Positions 1 to 7,991 of a DNA stretch of 64,000 bases are shown here, in pieces. The stretch lies in the NCBI GenBank assembly GCA_015068025.1, contig SVLH01000001.1, positions 1 to 64,000 of the forward strand. Direction: 5' to 3'. The stretch's first letter is position 1. Each line of letters starts with the position of its first letter. The stretch is from Oscillospiraceae bacterium (GTDB lineage Bacteria > Bacillota > Clostridia > Oscillospirales > Oscillospiraceae). The translations under genes and the position numbers were made by a program. Under the pieces are notes generated by a model that worked only from the letters and a program-made list of their open reading frames with translations, ran no database searches and was not told the origin of the DNA.

Positions 1-122
1 ATGGCTCGCAGAATTCAGGATTATTCGAGCAATTTTAGTTCTATCTTCTTGTCTCCCGAGCACTGGTCGCAACAAGATAGAATAGAAAAACCGAGCTCTG
101 ATGCTTCTATCTTCTTACCTAA
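1..122. repeat. AT-rich repeat-bearing segment abutting truncated spoIIIAC; possible recombination site/element end or contig-end artefact
   Basis: Two direct copies of cgagc-N8-ttctatcttctt (26-50 and 92-116, period 66), an inverted aagatagaa (74-82) between them and a third cgagc (57-61). Composition differs from flanking genes. In-frame stops (TGA 99-101, TAA 120-122) precede the spoIIIAC remnant. Confidence 0.5.
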
Positions 123-206
123 GCAGGGCTGGTCGTGGTGCTGATGATCCTTGTGCAGGAGATCAGCGACTTGTTCCAGCTGATAAAATATCTGTTTGAT
201 TTTTAG
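123..206 (+). pseudogene. spoIIIAC: SpoIIIAC C-terminal fragment (stage III sporulation protein AC), truncated at 5' end
   Basis: Translation AGLVVVLMILVQEISDLFQLIKYLFDF* resembles the SpoIIIAC C-terminus and lies immediately upstream of spoIIIAD; the upstream frame is closed by stops. Confidence 0.6.
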
Positions 207-208
207 AG

Positions 209-601
209 ATGGAACTGATCATGCGGATCACGGCCCTTTGCGTGGTGGGAGCCCTTCTGGCGCTGGTACTCAGACGTGCCGCACCGGAGCAGGCGCTGCT
301 GCTGACGCTGGCAGCTGTGGCATTGATATTGTTGCTTTTGGGCGATTTTGTCGGCGAACTGGTAGGCTTTTTAAATGAATTGGCGGAAAAGAGCGGCGTT
401 TCCGCTTCGCTGTTCAAACCGATCTACAAAACGGTGGGGATCGCGCTGGTGGTAAGGAGCGGAAGCGGACTTTGCCGCGACGCAGGAGAATCTGCGCTGG
501 CAGTTATGGTGGAAACGGCGGGAACGGTGTGTGCGCTGCTGGTGGCTCTGCCGCTATTGCAAGCCGTGCTGACGTTTTTGATGGAGCTGATGCAGGCATG
601 A
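209..601 (+). CDS. spoIIIAD: Stage III sporulation protein AD
   Basis: ORF with hydrophobic SpoIIIAD-like sequence; position in spoIIIA operon. Confidence 0.9.
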   Translation: MELIMRITALCVVGALLALVLRRAAPEQALLLTLAAVALILLLLGDFVGELVGFLNELAEKSGVSASLFKPIYKTVGIALVVRSGSGLCRDAGESALAVMVETAGTVCALLVALPLLQAVLTFLMELMQA

Positions 602-1677
602 TGAAAGGATTATTTTGCTTTGTCCTGATGCTGCTGCTTATGACTGTGCAGGTCCGGGCGGCAGAACTGCCGGGCGAGTTGATAGACAGCCTTCCGGATG
701 CGGCGGAAGATCTGCTGTGGGGACAGGAATTTACCGACGCAGGCGCTGTTACCGAGGGGATCGGCAGGATTCTGCAAGGCCTGCCCGAGCAGGCGGAGGA
801 GATTCTGCACGGCAGTCTGCGGGGTGCTGTGACGGTTTTGCTGATCGTGGTGCTGTGCGGTGCAGCGGATTGCCTTGATCGTGGGACAGGCGGCGCGGCG
901 ACGGTTTTTATTCCTATGGCAGGGGCGTTGTCGGTCACAATGGCCACAGCCGGGACCCTTGACTCCATGATCGGCGCCGGGGCAGAGGTGATCCGGGAGC
1001 TGAGCGTCTTTTCCAAAGTGCTTTTACCTACCCTTGCGGCGGCCATGGCGGCCTCCGGTTCCGTGACGTCTGCCGGTTTCCATCAGGTCACAACGGTCTT
1101 TCTGGTGGATGTGCTGGTGAGCCTCATTGAAAAGCTGCTGCTGCCGCTGGTCTATCTCTACATCGGCGTCCTGACGGCATCGGCCTGTCTGCCGGAAAAC
1201 CGGCTGGGAACCATCGCAAATGGATTGAAAAAGGTTGTTGTCTGGCTTCTGGCAACATCGCTGCTGTTGTTTACGGTGTATCTTTCCGTAATCCGGGTGA
1301 TTTCAGGAACGGCAGACAGCACCGCAGTCAAAATGACAAAAACCGCCATCTCCGGCGTGGTTCCGGTGGTTGGCGGCATCATTGCGGAGGCTTCGGAAAC
1401 GGTACTGCTGGGGGCGGGGATGTTGAAGAACACGATCGGTATCGCGGGCATGCTGGCTATTCTGGCCACCTGTATCTATCCGTTTTTGCAGCTGGGCATT
1501 CAATATCTGCTCTATAAGCTGACGGCATTTCTCGCTTCCGTGGCAGGTCCGCCCCGGCTTTGCGGGCTGATCGATGGTCTGGGCGGCGCTTTTGGCCTGG
1601 TCCTGGGGATGGCCGGAAGCTGTGCACTTCTGCTTTTAATCTCTGTGCTGTCCTCCGTGGCGGCGGTGATCCCATGA
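598..1677 (+). CDS. spoIIIAE: Stage III sporulation protein AE
   Basis: Polytopic SpoIIIAE-like protein; start reassigned from 472 to ATG 598/601 overlapping the spoIIIAD stop. Confidence 0.9.
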   Translation: MMKGLFCFVLMLLLMTVQVRAAELPGELIDSLPDAAEDLLWGQEFTDAGAVTEGIGRILQGLPEQAEEILHGSLRGAVTVLLIVVLCGAADCLDRGTGGAATVFIPMAGALSVTMATAGTLDSMIGAGAEVIRELSVFSKVLLPTLAAAMAASGSVTSAGFHQVTTVFLVDVLVSLIEKLLLPLVYLYIGVLTASACLPENRLGTIANGLKKVVVWLLATSLLLFTVYLSVIRVISGTADSTAVKMTKTAISGVVPVVGGIIAEASETVLLGAGMLKNTIGIAGMLAILATCIYPFLQLGIQYLLYKLTAFLASVAGPPRLCGLIDGLGGAFGLVLGMAGSCALLLLISVLSSVAAVIP

Positions 1678-2153
1678 TCGGCGCGCTGCGGGAATGGCTC
1701 TGCTCCGTTCTGACAGTAACGCTGCTGCTTTCTGTGGTGGAGTTGCTGCTGCCGGAGGGAAATATGCGAAAGATCGGAGGCTTCACAGGCGGTTTGGTCC
1801 TGCTGCTCACGCTGCTGAGCCCCGTCAAAGGGCTTCGGTCGGAAATCCCGGAGCTGCGCTGGGACGTGTACGAGCAGGCGATCATACAGCGTCAGGAGGA
1901 ACTGTCTGCCGTCGGGAACAGAGAGCTGCGGGAACTCATAGAAAGCCGCAGCGCCGCATATATATCGGACAAAGCAGACAGCCTGGGCATTTCGGTGACG
2001 GTGCGCGTCAGGGCGGAAGAAAACGCAGAAGGCATTCCTGTTCCGGAATGGGTCGAGATCACAGGAGTATATTCTGCGGAACTGGCAGCCTGGCTGGAGA
2101 GCGAACTGGCCGTTCCGGCAGAGAGGCAGGTTTGGAATGAAGGGAAAAACTGA
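1674..2153 (+). CDS. spoIIIAF: Stage III sporulation protein AF
   Basis: ORF MIGALREWLCSVLTVTLLLSVVELLLPEGNMRK...; ATG 1674 overlaps the spoIIIAE stop. Confidence 0.88.
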   Translation: MIGALREWLCSVLTVTLLLSVVELLLPEGNMRKIGGFTGGLVLLLTLLSPVKGLRSEIPELRWDVYEQAIIQRQEELSAVGNRELRELIESRSAAYISDKADSLGISVTVRVRAEENAEGIPVPEWVEITGVYSAELAAWLESELAVPAERQVWNEGKN

Positions 2154-2649
2154 AGGAGTGCAAAAGCTATGGAACAGATACAAGTATGTGGTGTTGGTGA
2201 TTTTGATCGGCGCGGTGCTGCTTCTTCTGCCGGATGGCGGAAAAGCGGAGCAGGCGCTACCGCAGACAGAGGCGCTGGGCGCGGAGAAGCAGGATCTGCA
2301 AAAAGAGATGGAGGAGATCCTGGGGAACATCAGTGGTGTGGGACAGGTGCAGGTCCTGCTGACAGTGGACTCGGACGGCGAACGGCAGCTGGCGCAGAAC
2401 AACGAACTGCGCTACAGCGGCCCCGTGGCATCTCCGGAGGATTATTCCAGACGCTCCGAAGTGGTTTTAACAAACGAAGGAAGCGGGGAAGAGGCCGTGG
2501 TGATCCGCAGGGTATATCCCCGGTATCGGGGTGCGCTGGTGGTATGTCAGGGAGGGGACAGGGCGGACGTAAAGCTGGCGGTGACCGAGGCGGTGGCGGC
2601 TCTGACGGGGCTTGCCAGCGACCGCATCACCGTGGCAAAGTGGCAGTAA
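2137..2649 (+). CDS. spoIIIAG: Stage III sporulation protein AG
   Basis: Single TM plus SpoIIIAG-like domain; operon order. Confidence 0.88.
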   Translation: MKGKTEGVQKLWNRYKYVVLVILIGAVLLLLPDGGKAEQALPQTEALGAEKQDLQKEMEEILGNISGVGQVQVLLTVDSDGERQLAQNNELRYSGPVASPEDYSRRSEVVLTNEGSGEEAVVIRRVYPRYRGALVVCQGGDRADVKLAVTEAVAALTGLASDRITVAKWQ

Positions 2650-2669
2650 TCATTTGGAGGAGGAACGGC

Positions 2670-3242
2670 ATGACGGCAAAATGGAAACGAAATACAGTGG
2701 TTGCAACGATGACGGTACTGGTGTGTGCCGCGGTGGCTTTGAACTGGAAATACTCCGGCGAAGAAGCAGTGCAGAATGCAGAGGAGACCGGCACGAAAAT
2801 TCTCGGTGAGGCCATGCTGGTATCGGGACAGGACGAGGAAAACAGCGAAAGCGGAGAGACGGCGGATGAAGCATCCGTTTATACCGGCGGTGATTACTTT
2901 GCCTCTGCCCGCCTGACCCGCCAGCAGGCGCGGGACAACGCCATCTCTCTGCTGCAGGAGGCAGCAGAGCAGGAAAATGCGGATCAGGAAGTGGCCAATG
3001 AAGCCAGCGAGGGGATTCAGGTACTGGCAACGTATACCCTGAAAGAGGCGCAGATCGAAAATCTCGTAACAGCCAAAGGGTATACGGACTGCGTGGCTTT
3101 TATGGGGCAGGATTCCGTCAGCGTGGTGGTTTCCACGGAAAGCGGTGATTTGACGACGGAAGATGTTGCAAAAATCAAAGATATTGCCATCACGGAAACG
3201 GGACTGCCTGCCAGAAGTGTAAAAATCATGGTTGCAAACTAA
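2670..3242 (+). CDS. spoIIIAH: Stage III sporulation protein AH (SpoIIQ-binding family)
   Basis: MTAKWKRNTVVATMTVLVCAAVALNWKYSG...; RBS ggaggagg; start moved from 2169 to 2670. Confidence 0.85.
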   Translation: MTAKWKRNTVVATMTVLVCAAVALNWKYSGEEAVQNAEETGTKILGEAMLVSGQDEENSESGETADEASVYTGGDYFASARLTRQQARDNAISLLQEAAEQENADQEVANEASEGIQVLATYTLKEAQIENLVTAKGYTDCVAFMGQDSVSVVVSTESGDLTTEDVAKIKDIAITETGLPARSVKIMVAN

Positions 3243-3249
3243 TTTGGAG

Positions 3250-3278
3250 TTGTAATTTTAGGGATGACATGGTACAAT
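3250..3278 (+). promoter_or_regulatory. Putative sigma-A promoter of asp23-nusB
   Basis: TTGTAA-17 bp-TACAAT. Confidence 0.6.
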
Positions 3279-3335
3279 AATAATCCGTAAATACGGCTTT
3301 TACCAAGGATATCACAGATAAGGAGAATCAACACC

Positions 3336-3713
3336 ATGGCAGAAAGCAAGGAATATATGACTTTACAGGAAGAGAATGGCAGTATCCACATTTCCGAGGA
3401 AGTGATCGCCGCCATCGTGGTGGGTGCTGTCCGCGAGGTGGAAGGCGTTTCCGGCATGATGACCAATCTGGGCGGCAGCGTCACGGATCTGATGACGAAT
3501 AAGAAGAATGCCCAGAAGGGTACCAAGGGTGTGAAGGTCAACCTGACCGAAGATAGCCTGACGCTGGACATTTACCTGCTGGTTAAGTTCGGCCAGCCGA
3601 TCCCCGAAGTGGCGGAGAATGTGCAAAAGAGCGTTGCCGCCGCTGTGGAGGCCATGACCGGCCGCGCAGTGCAGACGATCAATATCCATGTTGGCGGCGT
3701 GACTATGGGTTGA
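3336..3713 (+). CDS. Asp23/Gls24 family envelope stress response protein
   Basis: GSIHISEEVIAAIVVGAVREVEGVSGM... Asp23 family signature; upstream of nusB. Confidence 0.92.
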   Translation: MAESKEYMTLQEENGSIHISEEVIAAIVVGAVREVEGVSGMMTNLGGSVTDLMTNKKNAQKGTKGVKVNLTEDSLTLDIYLLVKFGQPIPEVAENVQKSVAAAVEAMTGRAVQTINIHVGGVTMG

Positions 3714-3755
3714 CACAGCCGCGGGTGTGAACGAGAGAGAAAAGGAAGTAGCGCT

Positions 3756-4205
3756 ATGGTACGAAATACCGCACGGGAAATCGCCATCCACCTTTCCTAT
3801 GAGCTGAGCTTTACCAGCAAGGAGATCAATGCCCTGCTGGATGAGCGCCTGCAGAAGGAGTCTTTTGCCATTCTGGCAGAGGAGGATGCGCTGTATCAGG
3901 AAACGCCCAACGCCAAGCAGGAGGAGTATATCCGCCGTCTGGTCAAGGGCGTGAACGAACACGCGGCAGAACTGGACAGTTACATCGCTAAATACGCCAA
4001 GGGCTGGAGCTTTGCACGAATCCCGCTGGTCGCCTCTGCGATCATGCGCGTTGCCATGTACGAGATCCTGTATATGCCGGATATCCCCAATGGCGCGGCC
4101 ATCAACGAGGCGATCGAGATCGCCAAGAAGTATGAAACCCCGGAAACGGTGAAATTTATGAACGGTATTCTGGGCACCTTCGTGCGTCAGGAGATCGGCG
4201 AATAA
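3756..4205 (+). CDS. nusB: Transcription antitermination factor NusB
   Basis: NusB-like sequence (RIPLVASAIMRVAMYEILYMPDIPNGAAINEAIEIAKKY). Confidence 0.95.
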   Translation: MVRNTAREIAIHLSYELSFTSKEINALLDERLQKESFAILAEEDALYQETPNAKQEEYIRRLVKGVNEHAAELDSYIAKYAKGWSFARIPLVASAIMRVAMYEILYMPDIPNGAAINEAIEIAKKYETPETVKFMNGILGTFVRQEIGE

Positions 4206-4212
4206 GAAAAGA

Positions 4213-4260
4213 CGGCAGAGCGGGACGCGGTGGCAGCCGCCGTCCGGCTCTGCTTATTTT
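4213..4260 (+). terminator. GC-rich hairpin between nusB and xseA
   Basis: gcagagcgggacgcgg / ccgccgtccggctctgc stem followed by ttatttt. Confidence 0.5.
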
Positions 4261-4275
4261 GAAAAAGGAGGGAGT

Positions 4276-5490
4276 ATGGAACAGCATATTTTCGGTGTTT
4301 CCGAAGTGAATCAGCTGGTCAAGCTGCTGCTGGACAACGAGCCGCTGCTGGCCAATGTGGCGGTGCGCGGTGAGCTTTCCAACTATAAGATCTACCCCTC
4401 CGGTCACCATTATTTTACCCTGAAGGATCCGGAAGGCGCGCTGCGCTGCGTCATGTTTAAGAGCGCAGCCATGAAGCTGCGCTTCCGGCCGGAAAACGGG
4501 ATGCAGGTGATTTTGCAAGGGCGAATTTCCGTATTTCCCCGGGACGGTGCCTATCAGCTCTACTGCAATACCATGACGCCGGAGGGCGCTGGCGATCTGG
4601 CGCTGGCCTTTGAGCAGCTCAAGCAGAAACTGCACGAAGAAGGCCTGTTCGACCCGGCACATAAGAAGCCGCTGCCTCCGTTTCCGGAGAAAATCGCCAT
4701 TATCACATCCTCTGCCGGTGCGGCAGTCCATGATATGATCCGCATCCTGCGGCGGAGATACCCTCTTGCCAAAGTGATCCTCCTGCCGGTGCGGGTACAG
4801 GGCGCAGAGGCACCGCCGGAGATCGTGGGTGCCATCCGATACGCCAACCGCTGGCGAGTGGCCGATCTCCTTATCACGGGTCGCGGAGGCGGATCCATGG
4901 AAGATCTGTGGGCGTTCAATGACGAACGGGTCGCCCGCGCCATTTATGAATCGGAACTGCCGGTCATTTCAGCCGTTGGCCACGAACCGGACGTCACCAT
5001 CGCGGACTTCGTGGCAGATGCCCGGGCGTCCACGCCCTCCAACGCGGCGGAGATCGCCGTGCCGGACAAGGCGGAACTTCTTCGCTGGCTTCGGGACGCC
5101 GGTGGACGCATGGAGCAGGCCGAATCGGCTCGCCTGGAGTCGCTGCGGAGCAAGCTGGATGGAATGGCGCAAAAACGGGTTATGACCGACCAGCTTGCCT
5201 ATGTGCAGGACAAGCGGATGGAGCTGCTTCATGTCCAGCAGCGACTGGGCGATCTTTCCGCCGTGCAGGTGAGCCGGAAACGGCAGCGGTTTTCCGCTCT
5301 GACGGCAGCGCTGGACGCTATGAGTCCGCTGAAAGTGCTGGGACGCGGCTATGCCATGGCGCAGAACGAACAGGGTCAGATATTGAAAAGCAGCCGGGAC
5401 GTGGCACCGGGCGACCGGGTTTCCGTCACCCTTGGCGAGGGAGGCTTCTCCGCTGTTGTGGAGACGCTGTTGAAGGAGGATGAAGCATGA
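4276..5490 (+). CDS. xseA: Exodeoxyribonuclease VII large subunit
   Basis: XseA family (VRGELSNYKIYPSGHHYFTLKD; GRGGGSMEDLWAFNDE). Confidence 0.97.
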   Translation: MEQHIFGVSEVNQLVKLLLDNEPLLANVAVRGELSNYKIYPSGHHYFTLKDPEGALRCVMFKSAAMKLRFRPENGMQVILQGRISVFPRDGAYQLYCNTMTPEGAGDLALAFEQLKQKLHEEGLFDPAHKKPLPPFPEKIAIITSSAGAAVHDMIRILRRRYPLAKVILLPVRVQGAEAPPEIVGAIRYANRWRVADLLITGRGGGSMEDLWAFNDERVARAIYESELPVISAVGHEPDVTIADFVADARASTPSNAAEIAVPDKAELLRWLRDAGGRMEQAESARLESLRSKLDGMAQKRVMTDQLAYVQDKRMELLHVQQRLGDLSAVQVSRKRQRFSALTAALDAMSPLKVLGRGYAMAQNEQGQILKSSRDVAPGDRVSVTLGEGGFSAVVETLLKEDEA

Positions 5491-5723
5491 GCGAAAAGAA
5501 AGTCACGTTTGAGCAGCAGCTCTCCCGTCTGGAGGAGATTGTAGCTGCGTTGGAGAAGGGTGACGCCCCTCTGGCGGATTCCCTGAAGCTGTTTGAAGAG
5601 GGAACGAAGCTGATCGCAGCCTGCTCCAAGCAGTTGGATCAGGCCGAGCAGAAGGTTGTCAAGCTGATGAAGGGCGCTGACGGCGCGCCCGTGGAACTGC
5701 CCTTTGCGGACGAGGAGGATTGA
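5487..5723 (+). CDS. xseB: Exodeoxyribonuclease VII small subunit
   Basis: XseB family; overlaps xseA stop. Confidence 0.95.
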   Translation: MSEKKVTFEQQLSRLEEIVAALEKGDAPLADSLKLFEEGTKLIAACSKQLDQAEQKVVKLMKGADGAPVELPFADEED

Positions 5724-5725
5724 CT

Positions 5726-6601
5726 ATGGAACTGGCCTTTGCCGAGCGGTATGAACTGTATCGTCAGGAGATCGAGCAGTATCTGAATTCTCTCTTTGAG
5801 GAGGAGCCCCATTGGGCGGATCTGTATGCGTCCATGCGCTATTCTGTTTTGGCGGGCGGTAAGCGGATTCGTCCCGTGCTGACACTGGAGTTTGCCCGTC
5901 TGGCCGGCATGGACTGGCACGATGCCGTGCCGGTGGCTTGCGCATTGGAACTGGTGCATACGTATTCCCTGATCCACGATGACCTGCCCTGCATGGATGA
6001 CGACGATCTGCGCCGCGGCAAGCCCACCAACCACAAGGTATACGGCGAAACGCTGGCGGTTCTGGCAGGCGATGCCCTGCAGGCAGAGGCCTATCGCCTG
6101 ATTTTGACTGCCCCCGGTCTGAAAGCCGAGCAGAGAGCAGAGTGCGCCCTGATTTTGGCAGGCGCCTCCGGAGCCGACGGCATGGTGGCGGGGCAGGTGC
6201 TGGACACCCTCCACGCGCCGAAAACGGAGCAGGAACTGACGGAAGTTCACCGCCTGAAAACCGGCGCCATGATCGCAGGAGCCTGCCGCCTTGGTGTTGC
6301 GGCTGCCGATGCGAAGGAAGCCTTCCATCAGGCAGCTGCGGAGTACGGCTATCAGTTGGGTATGGCGTTCCAGATCCGGGACGATATGCTGGACGTGATC
6401 GGCAATGCAGACGAGTTTGGCAAGCCCATCGGCTCCGACCGGGAGGAAGGAAAGGTCACTTTCCCGGATCTGCTGGGTCTGGAAGGCTGCGAGCGGGCGG
6501 TTTTGGATTGTACAGAACGCGCGAAATCGGCCGTTGCCCCGTGGGACGAGGACGGCTTCCTTGCCGAACTGGCGGACAGCCTGACGAATCGTATGAAGTG
6601 A
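5726..6601 (+). CDS. ispA: Farnesyl/geranyl diphosphate synthase (polyprenyl synthetase)
   Basis: DDLPCMDDDDLRRG and second DD-rich motif (QIRDDMLD). Confidence 0.96.
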   Translation: MELAFAERYELYRQEIEQYLNSLFEEEPHWADLYASMRYSVLAGGKRIRPVLTLEFARLAGMDWHDAVPVACALELVHTYSLIHDDLPCMDDDDLRRGKPTNHKVYGETLAVLAGDALQAEAYRLILTAPGLKAEQRAECALILAGASGADGMVAGQVLDTLHAPKTEQELTEVHRLKTGAMIAGACRLGVAAADAKEAFHQAAAEYGYQLGMAFQIRDDMLDVIGNADEFGKPIGSDREEGKVTFPDLLGLEGCERAVLDCTERAKSAVAPWDEDGFLAELADSLTNRMK

Positions 6602-6609
6602 ATATCCAG

Positions 6610-6641
6610 ACAGCCGAAGCAGGTTTGCTCCGGCTGTTTTT
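6610..6641 (+). terminator. Intrinsic terminator after ispA
   Basis: acagccgaagc..gctccggctgt stem followed by ttttt. Confidence 0.7.
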
Positions 6642-6697
6642 CCTTAAAAATCAAGGAAAAGACGCAAAAAGTTTACAAATGTATATACAGAATAATA

Positions 6698-6726
6698 TTG
6701 CATATTCAATGTGGGAGTGGTATACT
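6698..6726 (+). promoter_or_regulatory. Promoter of OLE RNA/oapA unit
   Basis: TTGCAT-17 bp-TATACT with extended -10 TGG; predicted TSS ~6733 at the base of the OLE terminal helix. Confidence 0.75.
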
Positions 6727-6732
6727 GATTTT

Positions 6733-7391
6733 CGCTAAGCGGCGGCGCAGTATTCTAGTCAGATCTGCCGTTTCCCAAGGAGGGCCTAAAAATCCTCTAA
6801 AGGGCACATCGATGAAACCTCTGGTGCCTGCTTGATACGCCCAGTGTTGGGCGGGTGCTGGGGGGAAGCGCGCCACGCGTGCTTGCGGACTCAGGGCGAT
6901 TTCCAATGGCATGGTTACCCTGACCCTGTTTCCGTGGAGACCTGTTCTTGTGCATGGCCGTACTCCCATTGTGGTATTTCCGAGCTATGTACGAAACAGA
7001 TTAGGAACCTGCAATGCGGTGCATCGGCGCCTGACGGAGCCGTAACGCTGTGTGCAGACGTAGCCTGCCTTGAGGTGGGTATGGAGGATGAGAGGTCAGG
7101 TTGTACGGACTCCGGCCGGAGTTGAGCGACCCTTTGCTCTCTGAAACCATGGCTGCAAAAGAGGCTAAAGAAGCGGACAGACTGTGGTGGAAAACACCTA
7201 GGCTGTTCCTGTGGAGACAAAAAAGGGATTACAGTGCGGACTAAGTGGCAGTCGGGTAGCGCGGATAGGCAACGCCGCGCCGTGACACCGAACGGGGAAC
7301 CGCCTCCATCGGCAACGAGAGGTGTGTCTCGGGGAAATCCAACCCGTACCTAAGCCGTAAGATTTACCTTTTTTGCCGCCGTCGGCTTAGC
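6733..7391 (+). ncRNA. ole: OLE (Ornate Large Extremophilic) RNA, candidate
   Basis: ~660 nt without credible ORF between ispA and an OapA-like gene + dxs (established OLE locus). Dedicated promoter; complementary ends (gctaagc-ggcggc at 6734-6746 vs gccgcc-gtcg-gcttagc at 7375-7391); many internal helices, e.g. cgcccagtgttgggcg. Confidence 0.82.
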
Positions 7392-7426
7392 AATCGCAAC
7401 CAAGCATTTCTTTGGAGGACAGTTCC

Positions 7427-7975
7427 TTGAAAAAGAAAAAATCAGATAAAAAGGGCAGCTCACCGTATCGGTGGGCGCTGACAGCGTTTTTGATGGCGGT
7501 GGCCGTATCTGCAGTGCTGACGCTGGCGTCGGAATCGATGCTGGACGGTGCGGGTGTGGCAGTCGCTCTTTTGATTTTATGGATCTTTATCGCCCTTGGC
7601 ATCCTGTTCGATATTCTCGGCGTGGCCGTCACGGCGGCTGACCCGAAACCCTTTCATTCCATGGCGGCGCACAAAGTCAAGGGTGCAAAGCAGGCGCTGA
7701 TGCTGCTGCGAAATGCAGATCGCGTGTCCAGCATCTGCAACGATGTGGTGGGTGATATCTGCGGCATCGTGTCCGGTGCCACCGGTGCGGTCATCGTGGT
7801 GCGATTACAGTCCGGATTGGGACTGAACGCCATCCTGGCCTCCGTGGGCGTGACCGCGCTGATCTCCGGCCTTACCATCGGCGGAAAGGCGCTGGGAAAG
7901 CCCTTTGCCATGAACCGCAGCACGCGCGTCGTCTATCTGGCAGGAAGAGTTCTGTATTTTTTCCGCTGCCGTTAA
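7427..7975 (+). CDS. oapA: OLE-associated membrane protein OapA-like
   Basis: Multi-TM basic protein immediately downstream of candidate OLE RNA; DxxxD motif (NDVVGD); start reassigned to TTG 7427 after RBS ggagg (track start 7412 overlaps the RBS). Confidence 0.78.
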   Translation: MKKKKSDKKGSSPYRWALTAFLMAVAVSAVLTLASESMLDGAGVAVALLILWIFIALGILFDILGVAVTAADPKPFHSMAAHKVKGAKQALMLLRNADRVSSICNDVVGDICGIVSGATGAVIVVRLQSGLGLNAILASVGVTALISGLTIGGKALGKPFAMNRSTRVVYLAGRVLYFFRCR

Positions 7976-7991
7976 CAGAGGAGTACTTTCC

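Noticed and set aside
6706-7220. ORFs 6706-6969(-), 6832-7125(+), 6915-7220(-) inside the intergenic region
   Set aside because: Mutually overlapping on both strands, no RBS or recognisable domains; better explained as the structured OLE RNA.
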